Shown here: piece after piece, positions 25,858 through 33,633 of the stretch
Layout of the letters: every line of letters begins with the position of its first letter
How positions within the stretch are numbered: position 1 is the stretch's first letter
Origin: an uncultured Eubacteriales bacterium
GTDB taxonomy: Bacteria; Bacillota; Clostridia; Oscillospirales; Acutalibacteraceae
Direction: 5' to 3'
DNA: 38,702 nucleotides
NCBI GenBank assembly: GCA_934444695.1
Contig: CAKSDF010000003.1
Coordinates: 1-38,702 of the forward strand
Position numbers and translations under genes: made by a program
Notes under the pieces: model-generated
Seen by the model: only the letters and a program-made list of their open reading frames with translations
What the model was told of the DNA's origin: nothing
Database searches by the model: none

Positions 25858-26205
25858 CTTTATCTCCCGCGGTGCCACCTTTTTTTGTTCTTCATTACGG
25901 CTTCCTGCCCTGCATTTTAAAAGCGGCGATACAACACCGTTTGCCGTAGCATAAAGCCTTGCCGCATAACGGGCGGCTTCCGTCTCCCCTACTCGCTTAT
26001 GAAAAAGGAAGGCATGCTCCGATTGGAACAGTGTATTTTTCACAGCTTTGGGTTTGAGGCTCATCGGGTGTTTTTCACAAAGGCTTTGCCGAGCGGCTTT
26101 CACCGTCCCGCTCTCGCTTTGGGTAATTTCCCCTGCTACTTTTCCCAACTCAAACGCCTTTAAAATTCAATTTGCTTTTCATCGATTGACGCTCTGACAA
26201 CCGCA
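25858..26205 (-). promoter_or_regulatory. T-box riboswitch, asparagine specifier (AAC), controlling asnB
   Basis: The minus-strand leader contains the T-box core GGTGGCACCGCGG (25867-25879), which pairs with an uncharged tRNA acceptor end. Stem I features lie further 5': AAAGTAGC, AGCGAGAGCGGGACGGTGAAAG, and a base helix GTTTGAG/CTCAAAC. The specifier-loop strand reads GAAAAACACCCGATGAG. The triplet in register with the usual NNN-A arrangement is AAC (26070-26072), an Asn codon, matching the asnB gene downstream. T-boxes raise expression when the cognate tRNA is uncharged. A clear competing terminator with a U-tract is not obvious between the T-box and the ATG, so the mode of output is open. 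Confidence 0.88.
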
Positions 26206-26210
26206 TTAAC

Positions 26211-26239
26211 ATTATATAAAACAAGTACATTAATATCAA
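26211..26239 (-). promoter_or_regulatory. Promoter of the asnB T-box transcript
   Basis: On the minus strand TTGATA (26234-26239) and TATAAT (26211-26216) have a 17-nt spacer, directly upstream of stem I of the T-box. Confidence 0.75.
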
Positions 26240-26280
26240 TACCTATTTTTCAAAGCATCGACAATCGACAGCCTGTTTTC

Positions 26281-26335
26281 AACCGACCCGCCTGCCGCCG
26301 GCGGTCGCAGACAGCTGAAAGCGGATCGGTTTTTA
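26281..26335. terminator. Imperfect hairpin after amt
   Basis: AACCGACCCGC (26281-26291) and GCGGATCGGTT (26321-26331) form an imperfect stem around a GC-rich loop. The T-run lies on the plus-strand side and only GGTTGAAAAC follows on the minus strand. It is probably the end of the glnN-amt transcript, but this is weakly supported. Confidence 0.4.
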
Positions 26336-26389
26336 TTTATAAATCTGTGCTGCCGAAACGGTCAACACATCTTTGCGGATTTCAGGAAA

Positions 26390-28117
26390 TTATTCCACAT
26401 CCTGAAGGGCGTCGTAGCCCTCCTCGCCGGTGCGTACCTTAACAACATTTTCGACATCGTAAACAAATATTTTGCCGTCGCCGATATGTCCGGTATAAAG
26501 CACCTTTTTGGCGGTTTCGATAACCTTTCTGACAGGTACCTTGCTAACCACGATATCCACCTGAACCTTGGGAAGCAGGTTTGTTTCCACCTGAACACCG
26601 CGGTAATACTCAGGCTTACCGCCCTGAGCGCCGTAACCGAGAACGTGGGATACCGTCATACCGGTAATTCCAAGCTCCTTCATGGCTGCCTTAAGAGCGT
26701 CGAATCGGTTCTCTTTGCATATGATTTCGACCTTTGTAAACTTGGGACCTTCACCCTCGGCAAAGGACGGAACCTTTTTGACCGTTACTGCCTCTGCTAC
26801 GGGGACATCCGAAGCGGTTGCCACGATGCCCTCGGCGGGAGCGTAGGAAGAATACTGATCCACTGCGGGAACGAAATCGGGATATGCACTGGGAAGACCG
26901 TGCTCGGCAATGTCAAGACCGGCAAGCTCATCCTCGGCAGAAGCGCGGATACCGCTGACCTTTTTCATAATTCCGAATGTTGCGATCATCATGACCGCCG
27001 CATATGCGGCCACCGAAACAAATCCGAGAAGCTGGAGTCCAAGTTGCTCGAAAGAGCCGGTATAGAAGAGACCGGACAGACCTGCGGGAGCGTCGGGGTT
27101 TGCAAGAAGACCCACGGCAATGGTTCCCCAGATACCGTTTGCCATATGTACGCCCACGGCACCGACGGGATCGTCGATGTGAAGCTTAAGGTCGAGCAGT
27201 TCGACCACAAACACGATAAGGAATCCGGAAACAAGTCCCACAACGGCTGCGCCGATAGCATCATACGCATCGCATCCGGCGGTTACAGCAACAAGTCCTG
27301 CAAGAGAAGCGTTGAGGCACATGGAAACATCGGGCTTGCCGTTTCTTATCCAAGTAAAGAGCATTGTGGTGACCGTTGCAACCGAAGGAGCAATGGTAGT
27401 GGTAAGGAAGATGGAAGCAAGCTCGGAGGGGGTCTGAGCAGCTGCACCGTTGAATCCGTACCAGCCGAGCCACAGGATGAATACACCGAGAGCTCCGAGG
27501 GTTATGGAGTGACCGGGAATAGCGTTGACCTTAACAACCTTACCCTTTGCGTCTTTAACATACTTGCCGATACGGGGTCCAAGCATTGCTGCGCCGACCA
27601 GTGCGGCGATACCGCCCACCATATGAATGGCGCAAGAGCCTGCGTAATCGTGGAAGCCAAGCTGAGAGAGCCAGCCGCCGCCCCAGATCCAGTGGGCCTC
27701 AATGGGGTAGATGAAAAGGGAAATAACTGCGGAATAGATGCAGTAGGAAGAAAACTTTGTGCGTTCGGCCATAGCACCCGAAACGATAGTAGCGGTGGTG
27801 GCACAGAACACGAGGTTGAAAACGAAATATGAGGCGTCGGTGAATCCGTCGGCCGGGCTTTCGATAAAGGCCTTGAAGTTTGTAAACAGATCCATGTTGG
27901 GTATACCGACAAGTCCGAAAAGTGCATCCTCACCCATCATAAGGGTGTAACCGAGAAGTGAAAATACAACCGTGCCGATACAAAAGTCCATAAGGTTTTT
28001 CATTATGATGTTGCCGGCGTTTTTCGCTCTCGTAAATCCGGTTTCAACCATTGCGAATCCGGCCTGCATCCAGAATACCAATGCAGCTCCGATCAAAAAC
28101 CAAAATTCTATAGTCAT
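26390..28117 (-). CDS. amt: Ammonium transporter fused to a PII signalling domain (Amt-PII)
   Basis: Residues 1-410 or so form an AmtB/Mep channel with about 11 helices. Hallmarks are GFAMVETGFTRAKNAGNIIMK, AHWIWGGGWLSQLG, HDYAGSCAIHMVGG with the first pore His, and DDPVGAVGVHMANGIWG with the second. After a linker, residues 459-575 are a PII (GlnB/GlnK) domain. It has a T-loop (GYGAQGGKPEYYRGVQVE, including the Tyr of the regulatory YYRG), VQVDIVV, and the ATP/2-oxoglutarate-site motif GHIGDGKIFVYDVE. PII normally plugs Amt as a separate protein in response to 2-oxoglutarate and ATP/ADP; here the sensor is covalently attached. The gene follows glnN by 34 nt and is probably in one operon with it. 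No separate glnB/glnK is in the window. Confidence 0.96.
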   Translation of the reverse strand: MTIEFWFLIGAALVFWMQAGFAMVETGFTRAKNAGNIIMKNLMDFCIGTVVFSLLGYTLMMGEDALFGLVGIPNMDLFTNFKAFIESPADGFTDASYFVFNLVFCATTATIVSGAMAERTKFSSYCIYSAVISLFIYPIEAHWIWGGGWLSQLGFHDYAGSCAIHMVGGIAALVGAAMLGPRIGKYVKDAKGKVVKVNAIPGHSITLGALGVFILWLGWYGFNGAAAQTPSELASIFLTTTIAPSVATVTTMLFTWIRNGKPDVSMCLNASLAGLVAVTAGCDAYDAIGAAVVGLVSGFLIVFVVELLDLKLHIDDPVGAVGVHMANGIWGTIAVGLLANPDAPAGLSGLFYTGSFEQLGLQLLGFVSVAAYAAVMMIATFGIMKKVSGIRASAEDELAGLDIAEHGLPSAYPDFVPAVDQYSSYAPAEGIVATASDVPVAEAVTVKKVPSFAEGEGPKFTKVEIICKENRFDALKAAMKELGITGMTVSHVLGYGAQGGKPEYYRGVQVETNLLPKVQVDIVVSKVPVRKVIETAKKVLYTGHIGDGKIFVYDVENVVKVRTGEEGYDALQDVE

Positions 28118-28151
28118 AAGACATACATCTCCTTAATTTTATCTTTTCTGC

Positions 28152-30248
28152 TTATCTTACGCCGAAAAGCAGCTTGTCGTATGTCGGGAAGGGCCAGTAG
28201 TCCTCTCCGGTGAGGGTTTCGGCCTCGTCGCAGGCCACTCTGAGCACCGCCATTTTAGGCAGGATAACGTCGCGGATGTTGTTTGCCGCTTCGGTCACAT
28301 CGGTAATGGCCTTAAGCTTTATGAGCGCATCCTCAAGGTCGTCGGCAGCTTCATCCATCTGATCGGTCAGCGCCGAAAGCTTGGTTATCTGCTTGCTTTC
28401 ATATGCGCATTTGAGCGACGGTACGGCCGCTTTCTTTGCCGCAAGACCTTCCGAAAGGTCGGTCACATATTCGCAAACGGCGGGAATAATCTCTTTCTTG
28501 GCCATATCTACCATTGTAAGACCTTCAATGTTGACCGTCTTGCAATAGTTTTCCATCTGGATTTCGTAACGGGATTTAAGCTCGGCCTCCGAGAAAACCT
28601 TGTGGGAGGTAAGCATATCCACATTCTTCTTTGCAAGCAGCATAGGCATACAATCGGGGGTGGTGCGGAGGTTGAGAAGTCCTCTTTCCTTGGTGGCTTC
28701 CTCAATCCACTTATCATCGTAACCGTTGCCGTTGAAAATGATTCTCTTATGATCCTTAATGGTCTTTTTGATCATATCGTGAAGAGCGGTTTCAAAATCC
28801 TCTGCTCCTTCGAGACGGTCGGCATAAACCTTGAGGGATTCGGCAACTGCCGAGTTCAGCATTATATTTGTGCAGGCAATGGAGTTGGACGAACCGAGCA
28901 TTCTGAACTCAAACTTGTTGCCGGTAAAGGCAAATGGCGAGGTTCTGTTGCGGTCGGTAGTATCTCTGGTGAACTTGGGAAGTACGTGAACTCCAAGCTT
29001 CATCTGAGTCTTTTCGGAGCCCTCATAAGGTGCGTCGTCCTCGATGGCCTTAAGCACTGCGGTAAGCTCGTCGCCAAGGAACATGGAAACAACTGCGGGA
29101 GGCGCTTCGTTTGCACCGAGTCTGTGGTCGTTTCCGGCGGTTGCGGCCGAAAGACGGAGCAGATCCTGATAATCGTCAACCGCCTTTATAACGGCGCACA
29201 GGAAAAGCAGGAACTGGGCGTTTTCATAAGGAGTCTCGCCGGGAGTAAGAAGGTTTACACCGGTATCGGTGGCGATCGACCAGTTGTTGTGCTTGCCGCT
29301 TCCGTTTACTCCGGCAAAGGGCTTTTCATGAAGCAGACACACAAGGCCGTGTTTTGCGGCAACCTTCTGCATGATTTCCATGGTCAGCTGGTTGTGGTCG
29401 GTGGCAATGTTGGTGGTGGAATAAATGGGAGCAAGCTCGTGCTGGGCGGGAGCAACCTCGTTGTGCTCGGTCTTTGCGAGTATTCCAAGTTTCCACAGCT
29501 CTTCGTTAAGATCGGCCATATATTCGGCGACCCTCGGCTTTATAACACCGAAGTAGTGGTCATCCATTTCCTGACCCTTAGGAGGCATTGCGCCGAAAAG
29601 GGTGCGGCCGGTAAAGATAAGGTCTTTACGCTGATCGAACAGTTCTTTATCAACAAGGAAGTACTCCTGCTCGGGGCCAACCGATGTACGCACACATTTG
29701 ACCTTGTCGTTACCGAACAGTCTTAAAATTCTCACTGCCTGCTTGCTCAGCGCTTCCATCGAGCGGAGCAGCGGAGTTTTTTTATCAAGTGCCTCGCCGC
29801 CGTAGGAACAGAAAGCAGTGGGAATGCAAAGGGTTTTTCCTTTAATAAAGGCATAAGAGGTAGGATCCCATGCGGTATAGCCTCTTGCCTCAAAGGTAGC
29901 GCGAAGTCCGCCCGAGGGGAAGGACGATGCATCCGGCTCGCCCTTGATAAGCTCCTTGCCCGAGAATTCCATAATCACACGTCCGTCAGGTGCGGGGGTT
30001 ATGAAGCTGTCGTGCTTTTCTGCGGTGATACCGGTGAGCGGCTGGAACCAATGGGTAAAATGGGTAGCACCATTGGCGACGGCCCAATCCTTCATTGCGG
30101 TGGCAACAGCATTGGCAACATTATTATCAAGGCTGACCCCTTCGTCGATGGTTTTTTTCAGCGACTTATAAACCTTATCCGAAAGGGTGGCTTTCATTAC
30201 CCTATCATCAAATACAAGACAGCCGAAATAATCTGATACTGTTTTCAT
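28152..30248 (-). CDS. glnN: Glutamine synthetase type III (GlnN)
   Basis: The enzyme makes glutamine from glutamate, ammonium and ATP. At 698 residues it matches the large dodecameric GSIII class rather than GSI. Visible active-site segments include GPEQEYFLVD, HNEVAPAQHELAPIYSTTN, LHEKPFAGVNGSGKHNNWS, AGNDHRLGANEAPPAVVS and the type III hallmark FAFTGNKFEFRMLGSSNS. AAAGGAG precedes the ATG. The amt-PII gene follows closely. The gene sits behind a consensus promoter and two tandem terminator/hexaloop modules (30273-30411), so most transcripts should end before the coding region unless antitermination occurs. A second, type I enzyme is encoded 6 kb away in the other operon. Confidence 0.97.
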   Translation of the reverse strand: MKTVSDYFGCLVFDDRVMKATLSDKVYKSLKKTIDEGVSLDNNVANAVATAMKDWAVANGATHFTHWFQPLTGITAEKHDSFITPAPDGRVIMEFSGKELIKGEPDASSFPSGGLRATFEARGYTAWDPTSYAFIKGKTLCIPTAFCSYGGEALDKKTPLLRSMEALSKQAVRILRLFGNDKVKCVRTSVGPEQEYFLVDKELFDQRKDLIFTGRTLFGAMPPKGQEMDDHYFGVIKPRVAEYMADLNEELWKLGILAKTEHNEVAPAQHELAPIYSTTNIATDHNQLTMEIMQKVAAKHGLVCLLHEKPFAGVNGSGKHNNWSIATDTGVNLLTPGETPYENAQFLLFLCAVIKAVDDYQDLLRLSAATAGNDHRLGANEAPPAVVSMFLGDELTAVLKAIEDDAPYEGSEKTQMKLGVHVLPKFTRDTTDRNRTSPFAFTGNKFEFRMLGSSNSIACTNIMLNSAVAESLKVYADRLEGAEDFETALHDMIKKTIKDHKRIIFNGNGYDDKWIEEATKERGLLNLRTTPDCMPMLLAKKNVDMLTSHKVFSEAELKSRYEIQMENYCKTVNIEGLTMVDMAKKEIIPAVCEYVTDLSEGLAAKKAAVPSLKCAYESKQITKLSALTDQMDEAADDLEDALIKLKAITDVTEAANNIRDVILPKMAVLRVACDEAETLTGEDYWPFPTYDKLLFGVR

Positions 30249-30272
30249 TTTAGTTCGCTCCTTTACTAAACT

Positions 30273-30340
30273 AAAAAAACGAGGCCGGGATTTTTAAAGC
30301 TTGTAATCGCAAGCTTTAAAACCAAGACCCCATTGCCTCG
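30273..30340 (-). promoter_or_regulatory. glnN attenuator 2: hexaloop hairpin overlapping a terminator
   Basis: On the minus strand CGAGGC-AATGGG-GTCTTG (30340-30323) forms a 6-bp hairpin (two G-U pairs) with hexaloop AATGGG, A at position 1 and G at position 4. The same CGAGGC is the 5' arm of a long terminator: outer CGAGGC/GCCTCG, GGG/CCC, inner TTTTAAAGCTTG/CAAGCTTTAAAA, then seven U (30279-30273). It lies just before the ribosome site. The two folds are mutually exclusive. This fits an ANTAR-type antitermination target. Confidence 0.75.
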
Positions 30341-30360
30341 TTTTTTCGATATGCGATTTT

Positions 30361-30411
30361 AAAAAAGAAAAAGACGTCAAAGAGATTTCTCTCTAAGACG
30401 TCCTTGCCTTA
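30361..30411 (-). promoter_or_regulatory. glnN attenuator 1: hexaloop hairpin overlapping a terminator
   Basis: TAAGGC-AAGGAC-GTCTTA (30411-30394) forms a 6-bp hairpin with hexaloop AAGGAC (A1, G4) at the very 5' end of the predicted transcript. Its loop and 3' arm are also the 5' arm of a terminator: GACGTC (30402-30397), inner AGAGA-GAAA-TCTCT, GACGTC (30378-30373), then TTTTTCTTTTTT. The hairpin and the terminator cannot coexist. Confidence 0.78.
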
Positions 30412-30419
30412 TGCGTTGC

Positions 30420-30448
30420 ATTATACTCTTGCTAAAATGATTTGTCAA
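30420..30448 (-). promoter_or_regulatory. glnN promoter
   Basis: On the minus strand perfect TTGACA (30443-30448) and TATAAT (30420-30425) boxes are separated by 17 nt. The predicted start is near 30412, immediately at the first hexaloop hairpin. Confidence 0.88.
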
Positions 30449-30497
30449 GTACTTTTTTAAAAATTTTTTAATTTTTTATTTTCGCCCTTAAAATTCC

Positions 30498-30683
30498 TTA
30501 AAGATCCTCGTCGTCCTGCCACAGGTCGAATTCGTCTTCGTACTCGTCCTCGCGGCTTTCGGGCAGACTATCCTTGATTTTTGATTTTATAAATAAATAT
30601 GCTAAACAAATGGGAACGGATAACCATGCATAATCGGGAGCCTTAAAAATAAAGAGGCTTACGACAATAACGGTAAAGATCAT
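30498..30683 (-). CDS. Small membrane protein with acidic C-terminus
   Basis: The 61-residue protein has two closely spaced hydrophobic segments (about 2-13 and 17-32, MIFTVIVVSLFIF and APDYAWLSVPICLAYLFI), then a charged linker and a strongly acidic tail (DEYEDEFDLWQDDEDL). It ends 50 nt upstream of the glnN -35 box on the same strand. The ribosome site (AGATGAGATGAG) is poor. I do not recognise the family. Its place between the two nitrogen operons may be coincidental. Confidence 0.55.
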   Translation of the reverse strand: MIFTVIVVSLFIFKAPDYAWLSVPICLAYLFIKSKIKDSLPESREDEYEDEFDLWQDDEDL

Positions 30684-30922
30684 TTTTTCTCATCTCATCT
30701 TACATTATAATATCAAGAATTATGTTTTTTCCCGCAAAGCCGAGGTAAAACAATTAAAGATGTCCCGCTTTTCTTATAATATATCACAGGCAAGATTTGT
30801 TTTCAAGTATTTGTATAATCTCTATAAGAAAAAGATCAGTCGGGCAAAGTGTTAATAAAGCACAAAAAGCAGCAGCTTTTAACACAACATTACAGAAAAT
30901 TTTTACGATTTTAAATTTGCGT

Positions 30923-30951
30923 TTGACAAAGGCAATATTGTGTGGTATAAT
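30923..30951 (+). promoter_or_regulatory. Glutamate synthase operon promoter
   Basis: TTGACA (30923-30928) and TATAAT (30946-30951) are both perfect consensus with a 17-nt spacer, the same architecture as the glnN promoter. The predicted start is near 30958. In the remainder of 30684-30922 I see no gene. Confidence 0.9.
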
Positions 30952-30958
30952 TCGGATA

Positions 30959-31019
30959 AATGAGCAAAGGCGTTCATTCTGACAGGATTTCTGTCTGAAT
31001 GGGCGCTTTTTTCTTTTTT
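30959..31019 (+). promoter_or_regulatory. gltB attenuator: hexaloop hairpin overlapping a terminator
   Basis: AATGAGC (30959-30965), loop AAAGGC (30966-30971) and GTTCATT (30972-30978) form a 7-bp hairpin whose hexaloop has A at position 1 and G at position 4. Its 3' arm is also the 5' arm of a strong terminator: GCGTTCATTC (30970-30979) with GAATGGGCGC (30997-31006), inner GACAG/CTGTC, then TTTTTTCTTTTTT. The terminator lies between the promoter and the first ATG, so read-through must be regulated. This fits an ANTAR target. Confidence 0.8.
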
Positions 31020-31039
31020 CAGGAAAGGAATGAAGCATT

Positions 31040-32128
31040 ATGTTAGAAGGTCAGGTAAGAATTCCCTCCGGCTGCGCCATTTCGGCCGTGATTTCGCGGG
31101 ACGGAAACAAAATGACCGGAGAAAGTATTGTGGAAAGTATGGTCCCCATGCACGACCGCTCAAACGGACTGGGCGGAGGATTTGCCGGTTACGGCATTTA
31201 TCCCGAGTATAAAGACTTTTACGCCTTCCATATTTTCTACAACGACAATGCCGACCGTGTTAAATGCGAAAATTTTCTTAAAAACGGCTTTGAAATCGTA
31301 AAGGCCGAAAATATTCCTATAAGAAAGATTCCCGAGATCACCGATGTACCTATTATATGGCGGTATTTCGTGGCTCCCCTTTCCTCGGTGCTTTCCCGCC
31401 TTCAGCTTGACGAAAAAGAATATGTGGCGAGAATGGTCACCAAGATAAATACAAAAATCGACGGTGCTTATGTTTTTTCCAGCGGAAAGAATATGGGAGT
31501 TTTCAAGGCGGTGGGCTTCCCCGAGGATGTGGGTCGATTCTATCGGCTTGAAGAATACGCAGGTTATTCCTGGACGGCTCACGGCCGTTATCCCACCAAC
31601 ACCCCCGGCTGGTGGGGCGGTGCTCATCCCTTTGCGCTGCTTGATTATTCCATAGTTCACAACGGTGAAATTTCCTCCTACGACGCCAACCGCCGATACA
31701 TCGAGATGTTCGGTTATAAATGTACCCTGCAAACCGACACCGAGGTCATAACCTACATTGCCGATTATCTGCTCCGCAGACAGGGGCTGTCCCTTGAAGA
31801 AACCGCCTCGGTCATTGCGGCTCCCTTCTGGAGCACCATAGATAAAATGGATGAGCAGCAAAAGGAAGTTCACAAATATCTGCGCACCCGTTTTCCGAGT
31901 CTGCTTGTCACCGGTCCTTTTTCCATAATTCTCGGCTTTGAGGGCGGGCTTATGGCTCTCAACGATCGACTGAAGCTCCGTTCCATGGTGGTGGCTGAAA
32001 AGGACGACAAGGTTTTCATCGCAAGTGAGGAAGCGGCCATTCGGGTTATGGAGCCCGACGCTCAAAACATATACGCTCCGGCCGGCGGAGAGCCGGTCAT
32101 CATCAAGGTAAAGGAGGGAGCATTCTGA
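31040..32128 (+). CDS. Glutamate synthase, glutaminase (Ntn amidotransferase) subunit
   Basis: The 362-residue class II glutamine amidotransferase corresponds to the N-terminal domain of large GltB, here as a separate protein as in archaeal and many Clostridial glutamate synthases. It releases ammonia from glutamine for the FMN subunit. The catalytic nucleophile is probably Cys12 (IPSGCAISAV), exposed after removal of an 11-residue propeptide. Other motifs are AHGRYPTNTPGWWGGAHPF and HNGEISSYDANRRYIEMFG. It starts a tightly packed operon of glutamate synthase parts. The start is preceded by AGGAAAGGA. Its stop overlaps the next ATG (TGATG). Confidence 0.93.
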   Translation: MLEGQVRIPSGCAISAVISRDGNKMTGESIVESMVPMHDRSNGLGGGFAGYGIYPEYKDFYAFHIFYNDNADRVKCENFLKNGFEIVKAENIPIRKIPEITDVPIIWRYFVAPLSSVLSRLQLDEKEYVARMVTKINTKIDGAYVFSSGKNMGVFKAVGFPEDVGRFYRLEEYAGYSWTAHGRYPTNTPGWWGGAHPFALLDYSIVHNGEISSYDANRRYIEMFGYKCTLQTDTEVITYIADYLLRRQGLSLEETASVIAAPFWSTIDKMDEQQKEVHKYLRTRFPSLLVTGPFSIILGFEGGLMALNDRLKLRSMVVAEKDDKVFIASEEAAIRVMEPDAQNIYAPAGGEPVIIKVKEGAF

Positions 32129-33633
32129 TGGCAGTAAATTATCTTATTCCTGAATTTGAAGTGGTCAGAAACCATGACCGCTGTATAACCTGCCGCGTAT
32201 GCGAGCGACAGTGTGCAAACGGGGTCCATTCCTTCGATGCCGAAGGCAACATAATGATAAGCGACGAAGCAAAATGCGTTGATTGCCAGAGATGCGTTTC
32301 ACTTTGCCCCACACACGCTTTAAAGATCGTTAAAAACGAATGTACCTTAAGAGAAAACGCCAACTGGCAGGCCGACACCATTAAGGAAATATATAAACAG
32401 GCCTCAAGCGGCGGCGTGCTGCTCTCGTCTATGGGAAATCCAAAACCCCTGCCGGTATACTGGGACAAAATTCTCATAAATGCCTCCCAGGTTACCAACC
32501 CCTCCATTGATCCCCTTCGCGAGCCTATGGAGACCAAGGTTTTCCTCGGCAAAAAGAACATTCCGGTCGAGCGCAACAGCGACGGCAGTCTTAAATGCAA
32601 CCTGCCTCCCCAGCTTGAGCTTTCCATACCCATTATGTTCTCGGCCATGAGCTACGGCTCCATAAGCTACAATGCCCACGAAAGCCTTGCAAGAGCCGCA
32701 AGAGAGCTTGGAATTTTATATAATACCGGTGAGGGCGGCCTGCACGAGGATTTTTACTGCTACGGCGACAACACGGTGGTTCAGGTGGCGTCGGGACGAT
32801 TCGGCGTTCACGAGGAATACCTCAAAACCGGTGCGGCGGTGGAAATTAAAATGGGTCAGGGCGCAAAGCCGGGCATCGGCGGACATCTTCCCGGAGCCAA
32901 AATAGTGGGCGATGTCTCAAAGACCCGTATGATTCCCGAGGGTTCCGATGCAATATCCCCCGCTCCCCACCACGACATTTATTCCATTGAGGACCTCCGT
33001 CAGCTGGTTTTCTCGCTCAAAGAGGCCACCGAGTATAAAAAGCCCATAATCGTTAAGGTTGCAGCGGTTCATAACATTGCGGCCATTGCCTCGGGCATTG
33101 CCCGAAGCGGTGCCGACATAATCGCTATTGACGGCTTCCGCGGAGGCACGGGAGCGGCTCCCACAAGGATTAGGGACAATGTGGGAATTCCCATCGAGCT
33201 TGCTCTTGCGGCGGTCGATCAACGGCTTCGCGATGAGGGCATAAGAAACAATGTATCCCTTGTTGTGGGCGGAAGTATCCGCTCGGCATCGGATGTGGTC
33301 AAGGCAATTGCTCTTGGCGCCGACGCCTGCTACATCGCAACAGCGGCGCTGCTGGCGCTCGGATGCCACCTCTGCCGCACCTGCCAGACCGGTCGGTGCA
33401 ACTGGGGCATCGCAACCCAGCGTCCCGAGCTTGTTAAACGGCTTAATCCCGACATCGGATATGAAAGACTTGTCAATCTGCTGACCGCCTGGAAGCACGA
33501 AATAAAAGAGCTTATGGGCGGCATGGGCATTAACTCCATTGAGGCGCTTCGCGGGAACCGACTTATGCTGCGGGGCGTGAATCTTACGGAAAAGGAGCTT
33601 GAGATTCTCGGTATCTCACACGCAGGCGAATGA
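32128..33633 (+). CDS. Glutamate synthase FMN-binding synthase subunit with N-terminal ferredoxin domain
   Basis: The 501-residue protein has an N-terminal 2x4Fe-4S ferredoxin region (CITCRVCERQC and CVDCQRCVSLCP, about 18-60) followed by the glutamate synthase alpha/beta barrel that reduces 2-oxoglutarate plus ammonia to glutamate. Motifs are GEGGLHEDFY, KMGQGAKPGIGGHLPG, SPAPHHDIYSIEDL, the FMN-site IIAIDGFRGGTGAAPT, VVGGSIRSASDVVKAIALGA, and the 3Fe-4S cysteines CHLCRTCQTGRCNWG. It lacks the large amidotransferase and GXGXG domains, which neighbouring genes supply. Electrons probably come via the Fe-S and FAD proteins encoded immediately downstream. Confidence 0.95.
   Translation: MAVNYLIPEFEVVRNHDRCITCRVCERQCANGVHSFDAEGNIMISDEAKCVDCQRCVSLCPTHALKIVKNECTLRENANWQADTIKEIYKQASSGGVLLSSMGNPKPLPVYWDKILINASQVTNPSIDPLREPMETKVFLGKKNIPVERNSDGSLKCNLPPQLELSIPIMFSAMSYGSISYNAHESLARAARELGILYNTGEGGLHEDFYCYGDNTVVQVASGRFGVHEEYLKTGAAVEIKMGQGAKPGIGGHLPGAKIVGDVSKTRMIPEGSDAISPAPHHDIYSIEDLRQLVFSLKEATEYKKPIIVKVAAVHNIAAIASGIARSGADIIAIDGFRGGTGAAPTRIRDNVGIPIELALAAVDQRLRDEGIRNNVSLVVGGSIRSASDVVKAIALGADACYIATAALLALGCHLCRTCQTGRCNWGIATQRPELVKRLNPDIGYERLVNLLTAWKHEIKELMGGMGINSIEALRGNRLMLRGVNLTEKELEILGISHAGE

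Noticed and set aside
26486..27832. 448-codon plus-strand frame opposite amt
   Set aside because: Shadow frame created by the codon bias of the Amt-PII gene; composition is unusual and there is no start context.
28118..28151. Separate promoter or attenuator between glnN and amt
   Set aside because: The 34-nt gap holds only a ribosome site; cotranscription is simpler.
28602..29726. 374-codon plus-strand frame opposite glnN
   Set aside because: Antisense shadow of type III glutamine synthetase.
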